A stretch of DNA of 64,000 nucleotides from positions 3,049,001 through 3,113,000 of the forward strand of contig NC_010602.1 of assembly GCF_000017685.1 (NCBI RefSeq). The letters run 5' to 3'. Below, one piece after another: positions 35,491-42,808 of the stretch. Below the pieces are notes generated by a model. That model did no database searches and was not told where the DNA came from. It saw nothing but the letters and a program-made list of their open reading frames with translations. Position 1 is the stretch's first letter; each line of letters starts with the position of its first letter. The translations under genes and the position numbers were made by a program. The stretch comes from Leptospira biflexa serovar Patoc strain 'Patoc 1 (Paris)'. GTDB lineage: Bacteria; Spirochaetota; Leptospiria; Leptospirales; Leptospiraceae.

Positions 35491-36795
35491 TCAAATACGA
35501 TTCCTTCTGGTTTGGCTCATATTATATCCACCACCTAGTAATATTCCTACGACAAACACCACGATTGTTAAAATTGGCTCCGCATAAAAGACAGATCCAA
35601 ACGCAAATAGACCAAATAAGATTGCAACAACTGGCAAAATTGGATACAGGGGAGCCTTGTAAGGACGATCCAAATGAGGTTCTTTCTTTCGTAAAATGAT
35701 ATAAGAAACCAAACTCAATAGATACATGCCACATGCACCTAATGCAGAGATGGTGATGAGTTCTGCTGTATCTAAAAACAGCATACATAGAATCCCCAAG
35801 ATTCCGCCAGATAAAACTGCATTTTGAGGGACAAGAGGACCTTTGGTTAACTTTGACAAATAATTGGGAAGGTATCCTTCTTTACTCATCGCATACAACA
35901 AACGTGAGTTTCCTAAGATGATACCAAAAAGGGAAGCAACAAGCCCAAACAATCCGATGAAAGTGAAAAGAATGGGCCAAATGGATTCAACTCCATACAA
36001 TGAATTTAATACAAAAGACAAAGGATACTCAATTGTTGCAATTTCATTTGTTTGCACCACAGAAGCAGTAAATACATAGATCATTCCAGCTAAACAAAGT
36101 AAGGTGAAAATACCTGCGATGTAACCTTTGGGAATATCTTTTGCTGGATTTTTAACTTCTTCAGCCGCCAAAGCGACTCCTTCCACAGCTAAAAAGAACC
36201 AGATCGCAAATGGTATCGAAATGAAAATTGAAGAAAAAGAGATGGATGGAAATGTTGGAAAACTCGGAATTCTTTCCATAGAAAGATGAGGGAAAACTAA
36301 TCCCAAATAAAACAAAAGGCCCATCACAGCAACGAAGGTAACAAACAATTCAAAGCGAGCGGTTTGTTTGATCCCTGTTAAATTGATGAGTAATAATAAA
36401 ACAAACATTCCAATTCCTGCATAAAACGAAGGAATGATGGGAAATAAAAAATGAATGTATCCACCAAGTGCTGAAGCGATGGCAGGTGGAGCAAGGAGAA
36501 ACTCGACTAACACAAGATAACCTGTATAAAAACCAAACGTATCACCCAAAGCACGTTTTGCATAGGCAGAAGGTCCACCTGCTTGCGGAATGCTGGCAGC
36601 AAGTTCAGTAAAACACAAAGCAAACATCACATAAAATAATGCGATCCATATGATGGCAAAACCAAATTCCCAAAAGTTTGCTTTTGCCCAACCGAAATTC
36701 CATCCGAAATAATCACCAGAGATCACAAGCCCAACAGCCATCCCCCAAAGGTGAACAGAATGGAGGGCTTTGTGCAATTTTGGGCTATCGTTCAT
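35491..36795 (-). CDS. APC-family amino acid permease, ethanolamine permease-like
   Basis: The 434-residue transporter has 12 predicted helices. The N-terminal segment VISGDYFGWNFGWAKANFWEFG, the segment YVMFALCFTELAASIPQAGGPSAYA and the segment YLVLVEFLLAPPAIASALGGYIHF resemble the ethanolamine permease subgroup more than general amino acid permeases. No ethanolamine ammonia-lyase genes lie nearby, so the substrate could be another amine or amino acid. Length fits the subgroup (about 440-450). It is monocistronic and convergent with the cyclase gene. Confidence 0.83.
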   Translation of the reverse strand: MNDSPKLHKALHSVHLWGMAVGLVISGDYFGWNFGWAKANFWEFGFAIIWIALFYVMFALCFTELAASIPQAGGPSAYAKRALGDTFGFYTGYLVLVEFLLAPPAIASALGGYIHFLFPIIPSFYAGIGMFVLLLLINLTGIKQTARFELFVTFVAVMGLLFYLGLVFPHLSMERIPSFPTFPSISFSSIFISIPFAIWFFLAVEGVALAAEEVKNPAKDIPKGYIAGIFTLLCLAGMIYVFTASVVQTNEIATIEYPLSFVLNSLYGVESIWPILFTFIGLFGLVASLFGIILGNSRLLYAMSKEGYLPNYLSKLTKGPLVPQNAVLSGGILGILCMLFLDTAELITISALGACGMYLLSLVSYIILRKKEPHLDRPYKAPLYPILPVVAILFGLFAFGSVFYAEPILTIVVFVVGILLGGGYNMSQTRRNRI

Positions 36796-36928
36796 TATTG
36801 TGCCTTTTTTTTTGAATCATAGGATTCCAACATTCAAATCCCATTCCTATACTTTATGTCTTCCAATTTTTTTTAGAAATGATCTTGCTAAATGAAACAA
36901 TGGTTCGATGGAGAGATTTGTTGCGAAT

Positions 36929-36958
36929 TTGACACTGTATTTCACAAATTCTTTTAAT
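36929..36958 (+). promoter_or_regulatory. Sigma-70-type promoter of the coiled-coil protein gene
   Basis: TTGACA (36929-36934), an 18-bp spacer and TTTAAT (36953-36958) predict transcription from about 36965. This argues for the ATG at 37028 over an in-frame start at 36908, which would lie upstream of the promoter. Confidence 0.6.
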
Positions 36959-37027
36959 TTCTTAATTGCATTTGAGAAACATTCTAATAATTATAGGACA
37001 AATCCTAGATTTATTGGTGTCCATTCC

Positions 37028-37849
37028 ATGCGAAACAACAAACTAACATTCCTTATCCTGATTTATTTCTTTTTATTTCCTCTTCAAGCTGTGCAAACCA
37101 TTCTCTTAAAAGAAGGTAAGTCCATCAAAGGGATCGTCACCAATCAAAATGTTGATAGTGTCGAAATTGATGCACAGAACGGCAAACACATGGTGATTTC
37201 TAAAAAATCTGTCTTAAAAATCATCTACAAAGATTTAGCCGAAGCTGACGAAGAAAAAATTCGAAAAGAAGAAGAAGAAAAAAGAAAACAAGAAAAAGAA
37301 AAAGCAATCGCAGCCAAACAAGAAGAGATCCGCAAACGTAGAGAAACCCTCGCGCAACAAGAATTGGAAAATCGCAACAAACTGGGAGAAGGAACCAAGG
37401 TCGCACATAGCCTTCGTGACTCCTTTATCCTCACATCAGTTGCCGATGGAAATATGATCACCCTTGCCCCTGAATCAGCAAAATGCCAAACCTTTCAAGA
37501 ATATCCAGAATACTTTTGGTTGTTTGGTGGACTTAGATTCAAAGAACCAGATTGGAATGTTTTACTTCCAAATGACAGTCGGCCCGTACGAATCCGTCAA
37601 ACTTCTACTTGGAAAGACTTAGCAATCACACTTCTCGGTGGGTTTGCAATCACCATCACAAGAAAAACCATTATCGTGGATGTCTGCGAAGGGAATGGAT
37701 TTCGTATGGTCTCTGATTCTGAAATCAATCGTATCAAAGAAGAAGCAGTTGAACAAATCAAAACAGAACAAGAGTTAAAAGAAGCACAAGAAAAGTACGA
37801 ATTAGAACTACTTGAAAAAGATTTAGAATCATTGAAGAAGAAAAAATGA
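37028..37849 (+). CDS. Secreted coiled-coil protein of unknown function
   Basis: The 273-residue product begins at ATG 37028, which gives a signal peptide (FLILIYFFLFPLQAV) and fits the promoter just upstream. The first mature part resembles a small beta domain found in spirochaetal envelope proteins (TILLKEGKSIKGIVTNQNVD...ISKKSVLKIIYKDL). It is followed by a Lys/Glu-rich coiled coil (about 90-130), a globular segment with two Cys (AKCQTFQEYPEYFW, IIVDVCEGNGF) and a short C-terminal coiled coil. Function is unknown. The stop overlaps the following lipoprotein start (ATGA). Confidence 0.7.
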   Translation: MRNNKLTFLILIYFFLFPLQAVQTILLKEGKSIKGIVTNQNVDSVEIDAQNGKHMVISKKSVLKIIYKDLAEADEEKIRKEEEEKRKQEKEKAIAAKQEEIRKRRETLAQQELENRNKLGEGTKVAHSLRDSFILTSVADGNMITLAPESAKCQTFQEYPEYFWLFGGLRFKEPDWNVLLPNDSRPVRIRQTSTWKDLAITLLGGFAITITRKTIIVDVCEGNGFRMVSDSEINRIKEEAVEQIKTEQELKEAQEKYELELLEKDLESLKKKK

Positions 37850-38724
37850 AATTGATGAACCAAATAAATCAATTGAAACAGTTGATACAAATTTTTGATC
37901 AGTTTCATCTTCTGAAACGGAAAAACATCTCAAAAGGAATCTGTCTCTTACTGTTTCCGATTATGATGTTTCAGAATTGTTATTTGAATCCATTTGTGTA
38001 TGACTTACTGAATCCAATGTTAGAAGAAGAGAAAAAAGCTGGCCTCTTGGATGGAGGTCTTTTGTTGGCACTGAATGGCTTATCATCTTCATTCTATCTT
38101 TCTGGTATCATCCGAAACGGATCAGGTGTAGCTCAGTTTAATAAAGAATATTCCGTCACAGCATCCGAAAGTATCGCTGATAGTATCGGCCTCACGGGAA
38201 ATACTGAGAGTTCAGGTCGTTTTTTCCTTCCAATAGGGCAAGGAAATACTACAATTCGAGTGACGGATGCAGGAGAAGCACTCGTAACATTTACATTGAA
38301 TGTCAGTGGGCCTGGTATGGTCAGTGTTACGAGCATTGACCCACCAGAATATGAAATTGGTAGTTTGTTCCCTTATGATCCAACGAACAAACCCGTGTTC
38401 TTTGATATTATCTCTTCAACTCCTGAAAATAATGGAACTGCATATTACTCTACAACTACCATCACTCTTACGTTTTCAGATACCTTACCGAATTGGGAAT
38501 TCATCGAGTTGGAAAGCATCATTAACAACAATATCATTGTTTCTCCCTCCTCCATAACCTTTGGTTCCCCTGCGGTATCAGGGAATCAAATATCGATCAT
38601 GGCTATGGTGAGTGTGTTTGATATACTATATACCATGCAAATTGGTCCTGGAATTTCTTCTGTAAAAGGAACACCAGTTACACCCACAACGATCCGTTTT
38701 TTCACCCAGGAAAATCTTCCGTAA
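37846..38724 (+). CDS. Lipoprotein, CYxNP family member 1
   Basis: The 292-residue product is the first of three tandem paralogues. Its n-region is unusually long (about 33 residues) before a hydrophobic core and the lipobox MMFQNC. The mature N-terminus reads CYLNPFVYDLLNP. A carboxypeptidase-regulatory-like beta domain follows (YLSGIIRNGSGVAQF, SSGRFFLPIGQGNTTI), then an Ig-like domain ending in the shared TPVTPTTIRFFTQ. The ATG overlaps the previous stop (ATGA), but a downstream TTG could shorten the n-region. A surface or periplasmic location is likely; function is unknown. A stem-loop spans the stop codon. Confidence 0.72.
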   Translation: MKLMNQINQLKQLIQIFDQFHLLKRKNISKGICLLLFPIMMFQNCYLNPFVYDLLNPMLEEEKKAGLLDGGLLLALNGLSSSFYLSGIIRNGSGVAQFNKEYSVTASESIADSIGLTGNTESSGRFFLPIGQGNTTIRVTDAGEALVTFTLNVSGPGMVSVTSIDPPEYEIGSLFPYDPTNKPVFFDIISSTPENNGTAYYSTTTITLTFSDTLPNWEFIELESIINNNIIVSPSSITFGSPAVSGNQISIMAMVSVFDILYTMQIGPGISSVKGTPVTPTTIRFFTQENLP

Positions 38725-38736
38725 CGAAAGATTTTC
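38710..38736 (+). terminator. Stem-loop spanning the stop of CYxNP lipoprotein 1
   Basis: GAAAATCTT (38710-38718) pairs perfectly with AAGATTTTC (38728-38736) around a 9-nt loop that includes the stop codon. A T/C-rich run (TTCTTTCC) follows. It is a plausible rho-independent terminator. Confidence 0.5.
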
Positions 38737-38830
38737 TTCTTTCCAAGTGAATCGAAATGAAATAAATTATAGATAGAATTTCTGGACCGCAGGGTGGAAA
38801 GGAGATCGTAGTTTTTAGAGGAAGGTAAGT

Positions 38831-39649
38831 ATGAAATCAAATGTAGCAAAGTTCATTTTTTCTTTTTCCTTCCTCATCTTTGCAAATTGTTATTTCAATC
38901 CACTCGTCAATTCCATTGTAAGCCCGGAAAAACCAGAGGAAAACAATTCCTTCCTTGGCCTTTTAGGACTTTCTGGTCCCACACTTTTGATCACAGGTCA
39001 AATCATCGATGCCAATGGGCTGGGGGAAGCAGGCCTTGTTTTGCAACCAGGAAAATCCTTTGCTCCTCAATCAAAATCAACAAGTTCAGGTTATACAACA
39101 GTTGCTGGTGGTAGATTTTATATCCCTTACCAATCAGGGCAGATCTCTTTTACGGTGTATAAAGAGAATTTGTATTATTTTGAATTTACCTTAGACGTAG
39201 TAAGCACTAGTCAAATCACCTATAGTTTGTACGGTGCTGCTCCAGGGATTCAAATCAATGGACTTGGAGCAATCAACATCGCAGATCAAACAAATGTATT
39301 TGATTTGGTAAAAGCGTATACAATTGACGGACAATCAAACCAAGTCCCTCTTAATGCAAATGTAAATGTATATATCAGTGCAATGATTTTTGATTTCTCA
39401 GAGGCTCCAATTTCTGCATTGGAAACTGGTACTTTAGTAGACGCTTGGATTTCTCAGAACATCAGTCCCTCACCTGCTATTTCCTTTGACAATCTCATGA
39501 ATGTATCAGACAATACACTTACAATTTATCCAATGGGATTAGGAGGAATGACGGCTTATGAAATTACTCTTGGATCAGGAATCCTATCTGCAACTGGCAA
39601 ACCATTAACACCGAGAACGATACAATTTTTCTATCAATTTAATCCTTGA
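38831..39649 (+). CDS. Lipoprotein, CYxNP family member 2
   Basis: The 272-residue product has lipobox IFANC and mature N-terminus CYFNPLVNSIVSP. A carboxypeptidase-regulatory-like domain (LLITGQIIDANGLGEAGLVL, GGRFYIPYQSGQISFTV) and a C-terminal beta domain end in GKPLTPRTIQFFYQF, parallel to the other two family members. ATG 38831 has a strong GAGGAAGG site. The gap from member 1 (106 bp, with a terminator) and a separate leader suggest its own transcript. Function is unknown. Confidence 0.75.
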   Translation: MKSNVAKFIFSFSFLIFANCYFNPLVNSIVSPEKPEENNSFLGLLGLSGPTLLITGQIIDANGLGEAGLVLQPGKSFAPQSKSTSSGYTTVAGGRFYIPYQSGQISFTVYKENLYYFEFTLDVVSTSQITYSLYGAAPGIQINGLGAINIADQTNVFDLVKAYTIDGQSNQVPLNANVNVYISAMIFDFSEAPISALETGTLVDAWISQNISPSPAISFDNLMNVSDNTLTIYPMGLGGMTAYEITLGSGILSATGKPLTPRTIQFFYQFNP

Positions 39650-39703
39650 TTCTAAACTTAGGATAAACTGTAATTTCTTCAATAGATTCTCCCGTTTTTC
39701 CCC

Positions 39704-39733
39704 TTGACATGATATTTTATTATATTCAATATT
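39704..39733 (+). promoter_or_regulatory. Promoter of CYxNP lipoprotein 3
   Basis: A consensus -35 TTGACA (39704-39709), an 18-bp spacer and AATATT (39728-39733) lie about 50 bp ahead of the ATG. The third family member is thus separately transcribed. Confidence 0.5.
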
Positions 39734-39785
39734 TCCTATATTGAGTTTTACTCACGTTCTCTACTCACAATAGGAATGTACGACA

Positions 39786-40592
39786 ATGAACCGAATTCTT
39801 AAGACCTTTATTATCCTCCTCTCAATCCTTTGCGTTTCGAATTGTTACTTCAATCCCATCCTTCAAAAATTTGTGTTCACGGAACCCGAAAAAGAAAACT
39901 CACTTTTGCAAGGCCTATCCTTACTATCTGTACCCTCAGGTCCCTTTGCAATCTCAATCACAGGTCAAATCCGCAATGAAAATGGGTCAACTGTCACAGA
40001 TGCTCTCCTAACAGTGACCAGTCGCACATACGAATTGGATGGATTGGATGCAAGTGCTACCACGGATGAAGGGGGAAGGTTTTTCATTCGTCTTGCCTCT
40101 GGGACAACGACGTTTGCCGTTTCGCAAGAAGGATCCCCGTATTTTACATTCAAACTACAAGTCAATTCCCCAACGGACATTCAAGTTGTGGAGATAAGTG
40201 ACAATTCGTTCCCTGTTGAGGTTGGTAGTTTTGTACCCTATGAACCAGGGAACCAACCTAGTTTTTTTGAATTGTTGAGTTCCAATCCATATCAAAATGA
40301 AGTTCGTGCCAATACACCAGAAGGATTTGAATTTTATTTTACAGAAGATGTAGCTGGACCAATACAAGGACAAGACGCTCAGTGGCTTTCTGAAAACCTA
40401 ACGGTCGTTCCGAGTCTTACATTTGGCCCAGTGACAATGAGCACGAGCTCCTTTTATGTTGAAACTAACAATTTTTCCAATGGAACAACCTATCAAATCA
40501 CTTTGACATCAAATTTGCGTTCTTCAGTATCAGGAATCCCTCTCACTCCAAGGACGATCACTTTTAGTTGTATCTCCCAATGTGGACTGTAA
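39786..40592 (+). CDS. Lipoprotein, CYxNP family member 3
   Basis: The 268-residue product has lipobox LCVSNC and mature N-terminus CYFNPILQKFVFTEP. As in its neighbours there is a regulatory-like beta domain (ISITGQIRNENGSTVTDALL, EGGRFFIRLASGTTTFAV), a linker sharing GSFVPYEPGNQPSFFELLSS with member 1 (GSLFPYDPTNKPVFFDIISS), and the end GIPLTPRTITFSC. Members 1 and 3 are the closest pair by eye. The end also carries two Cys (SCISQC). Function is unknown. Confidence 0.75.
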   Translation: MNRILKTFIILLSILCVSNCYFNPILQKFVFTEPEKENSLLQGLSLLSVPSGPFAISITGQIRNENGSTVTDALLTVTSRTYELDGLDASATTDEGGRFFIRLASGTTTFAVSQEGSPYFTFKLQVNSPTDIQVVEISDNSFPVEVGSFVPYEPGNQPSFFELLSSNPYQNEVRANTPEGFEFYFTEDVAGPIQGQDAQWLSENLTVVPSLTFGPVTMSTSSFYVETNNFSNGTTYQITLTSNLRSSVSGIPLTPRTITFSCISQCGL

Positions 40593-40599
40593 CTCATAC

Positions 40600-40628
40600 T
40601 TGACAAACCAACAGATTCCTCGTATGTT
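40600..40628 (+). promoter_or_regulatory. Sigma-70-type promoter of the TPM-domain gene
   Basis: TTGACA (40600-40605), a 17-bp spacer and TATGTT (40623-40628) predict a start site near 40635. That would leave almost no leader for the GTG at 40638 and supports the ATG at 40656. Confidence 0.65.
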
Positions 40629-40655
40629 CTTTAGATCGTGAATCTAGTGAATCGC

Positions 40656-42308
40656 ATGCAATCCCATTCCAATTTCCAGACCACAAGGCAAAACCCAAAC
40701 CAAAGTCACAAAAGACGCGCTGGAGTTTTCCTCATTGGTCTTGTTTTGATTTTCACTGGATTACTCAATTTACACTGTTCCGAATCCAATGAAGAATCCC
40801 TCGATGCCCTCGTTGCGAAAGTTCCCAATCCAAAAACACTACGCAATAGTTGGGTGGAAGACAGTGCGGGAGTCCTTACTGACACTTCCGTAATCGACCA
40901 AATGATCAATGCAGAAGAAGCCTCATCGGGATTAGAAATCGCAGTGGTCACACTTCCAAGCATTGGAAGTTATGTGCCGAAGGATTTTGCTGTCGCACTT
41001 TTTAATTATTGGAAGATCGGAAAAAAGGGAAAGGACAATGGAATCCTTGTCCTCCACATCATTGACCAAAGGCGTGTGGAAATCGAAATTGGGTATGGCC
41101 TGGAAGGTGATCTTCCTGATGCCACAGTCAAACGCATCATCGATACTTACACAATTCCTTCCTTCAAAGCCGACAATTTCCAAAAAGGCCATGCCGATAC
41201 TGTGGCCGCTCTCATTGCCAAACTTAAGTCTCCAGAAATCCCTTTGGAAAATTTGGTGACAAATGGAACAGCTAACTTTGATCTAGCGGATACGAGCTCT
41301 GACCCAACGAATTCGGATAGTGTCACTGAATTCAAACGTACTGATGTATATGATTACCAAGGCAAAGCTTATACAAATCTCAGTGCGGAAGAAAAACAAA
41401 TCTTTGACCAAACAATTGATTTGTATAATACCACGCCCAATTTTTTCTTAAATGACGAAGAATCCAGACTCTTAAATGAAAAATTCGCAGAAGAAGAACG
41501 TATTGAAAAAGAAGTATCGTTTCAATTCAAATCCACATTTGTTTTGGGTTATCTTGGAATTTTTATCTTATTGAACATTCTCCAGCGAATCATTGTTTGG
41601 CTCACACCATCTCCTACTGCCAAATACCATATCGTCCACAAAACAGATTTTTTTCTTTATTATGGGCTCGTGGTCAGTCCCCTTGTCCTCATCATCACAG
41701 CCCTATCATTATACTTAGGGGAAGCGTTATTCCCTGTTTCGATTTTTCTCATCATTGCAAGTATCGTGGTTTACTTTTTCTTTTTTGGCGACCGCCGTAT
41801 GCAACAGTTGAGGGCAAGATTGCAAAGTATTCGTAATATCCCAAGAACATGCAAACATTGTGGGAACACAATGACCAAACTTTCCGAAGAAGCAGATAAC
41901 AAACATCTATCGGCAGGTCAGGTTTCGGAAGAAATTGTCAACTCAGTCGATTATGATGTATGGGTATGCCAAAGTTGTAAAAACCATTCGATCTTTAAAT
42001 TTCGTAATATCAGCCCAGAATACATCTATAAAGGAACGTCCTTTCCGAAAATCAAAGTTTGTCCCGAGTGCAAATTTGAAACCTTCGTATGCAAATCCAG
42101 TCGTGTTCTCTCTCCGGCAACTTACAGCAGTTCGGGGGAAGTAGAAGTACGAAGGAACTGTGCCCATTGCAAACACCATGCAACCGAATATGAAACCATT
42201 CCTAAAAAACAAAAAAGTAGTTCTGGCTCCGGTAGTAGTGGTGGCGGAGGGGGCGGAAGTTTTGGCGGTGGATCTTCCGGAGGAGGGGGAAGTGGTGGCA
42301 GTTACTAA
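40656..42308 (+). CDS. TPM-domain (YgcG-like) membrane protein with zinc ribbons and Gly-rich tail
   Basis: The 550-residue product has a basic n-region, a hydrophobic core and a possible lipobox (LLNLHC). The TPM domain (about 60-190) contains WVEDSAGVLTD, GLEIAVVTLPSIG, WKIGKKGKDNGILVL and EIEIGYGLEGDLPD. A charged linker leads to about three membrane helices (290-380). Two zinc-ribbon-like units follow (CKHCG with CQSC; CPEC with CAHC), then a tail of Ser and Gly runs ending GGSGGSY. TPM proteins often accompany envelope maintenance or photosystem repair. The start at 40656 is set by the promoter; GTG 40638 is the alternative. Confidence 0.8.
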   Translation: MQSHSNFQTTRQNPNQSHKRRAGVFLIGLVLIFTGLLNLHCSESNEESLDALVAKVPNPKTLRNSWVEDSAGVLTDTSVIDQMINAEEASSGLEIAVVTLPSIGSYVPKDFAVALFNYWKIGKKGKDNGILVLHIIDQRRVEIEIGYGLEGDLPDATVKRIIDTYTIPSFKADNFQKGHADTVAALIAKLKSPEIPLENLVTNGTANFDLADTSSDPTNSDSVTEFKRTDVYDYQGKAYTNLSAEEKQIFDQTIDLYNTTPNFFLNDEESRLLNEKFAEEERIEKEVSFQFKSTFVLGYLGIFILLNILQRIIVWLTPSPTAKYHIVHKTDFFLYYGLVVSPLVLIITALSLYLGEALFPVSIFLIIASIVVYFFFFGDRRMQQLRARLQSIRNIPRTCKHCGNTMTKLSEEADNKHLSAGQVSEEIVNSVDYDVWVCQSCKNHSIFKFRNISPEYIYKGTSFPKIKVCPECKFETFVCKSSRVLSPATYSSSGEVEVRRNCAHCKHHATEYETIPKKQKSSSGSGSSGGGGGGSFGGGSSGGGGSGGSY

Positions 42309-42446
42309 GGACAAAATTTCCATTATGAACTACTCAATTCCATACCGTTTGATTCAAATCAAAGATCGTAAAACTCAAATTAGATTGTCATCGAAATGAT
42401 TCTCATATGAATTTGGAAACGAAATGAAGGAGATGGTAATTTCCCA

Positions 42447-42650
42447 ATGACAAAAGTGAATCCAGATTTTTTAGGTTTTCTCGGTGCACCTGCCCAAAGG
42501 GCCCTCTTCCATGAACTGGGGATCACCAAGCTGGAAGACCTCTCTCGTTACTCGAAACAAGATCTCCTCCGTTTGCATGGATTTGGTCCGAGTTCCCTTC
42601 CGAAACTGGAGAGTGAGTTACGTAAACTCGGAATCCAACTCAAAACATAA
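42447..42650 (+). CDS. Small helix-hairpin-helix protein, RNA polymerase alpha-CTD-like
   Basis: The 67-residue protein is made of two HhH-like motifs. The stretch ALFHELGITKLEDLSRYSKQ followed by DLLRLHGFGPSSLPKLESEL resembles the alpha C-terminal domain of RNA polymerase and DNA-repair HhH modules. It could bind DNA or mimic the alpha-CTD as a partner. ATG 42447 has AAGGAGATGG ahead of it at usable spacing. It stands alone between unrelated genes. The fold is inferred from the motif; no specific function is known. Confidence 0.72.
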   Translation: MTKVNPDFLGFLGAPAQRALFHELGITKLEDLSRYSKQDLLRLHGFGPSSLPKLESELRKLGIQLKT

Positions 42651-42671
42651 AGCATCCCCAAGTTTCACAAA

Positions 42672-42686
42672 ACCGTTAAAAACGGT
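42672..42686. repeat. Hairpin downstream of the HhH gene
   Basis: ACCGTT and AACGGT form a perfect 6-bp stem around an AAA loop, 22 bp after the stop codon. No T-tract follows, so termination is uncertain. Confidence 0.3.
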
Positions 42687-42808
42687 GCAAACGCGTTTTC
42701 AGAACGTTTTGAACGGAAAAATCTGACTTTTTTTCCTTCCCAGGAAAATTCCATTGAGATTACAGAGTCATTTGCTTGGATAGAATTTCCAAGTATGGAT
42801 TTGGAAAT

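Noticed and set aside
36908..37027. An N-terminal extension of the coiled-coil protein from ATG 36908
   Set aside because: A TTGACA-N18-TTTAAT promoter lies inside it and the shorter start gives a proper signal peptide.
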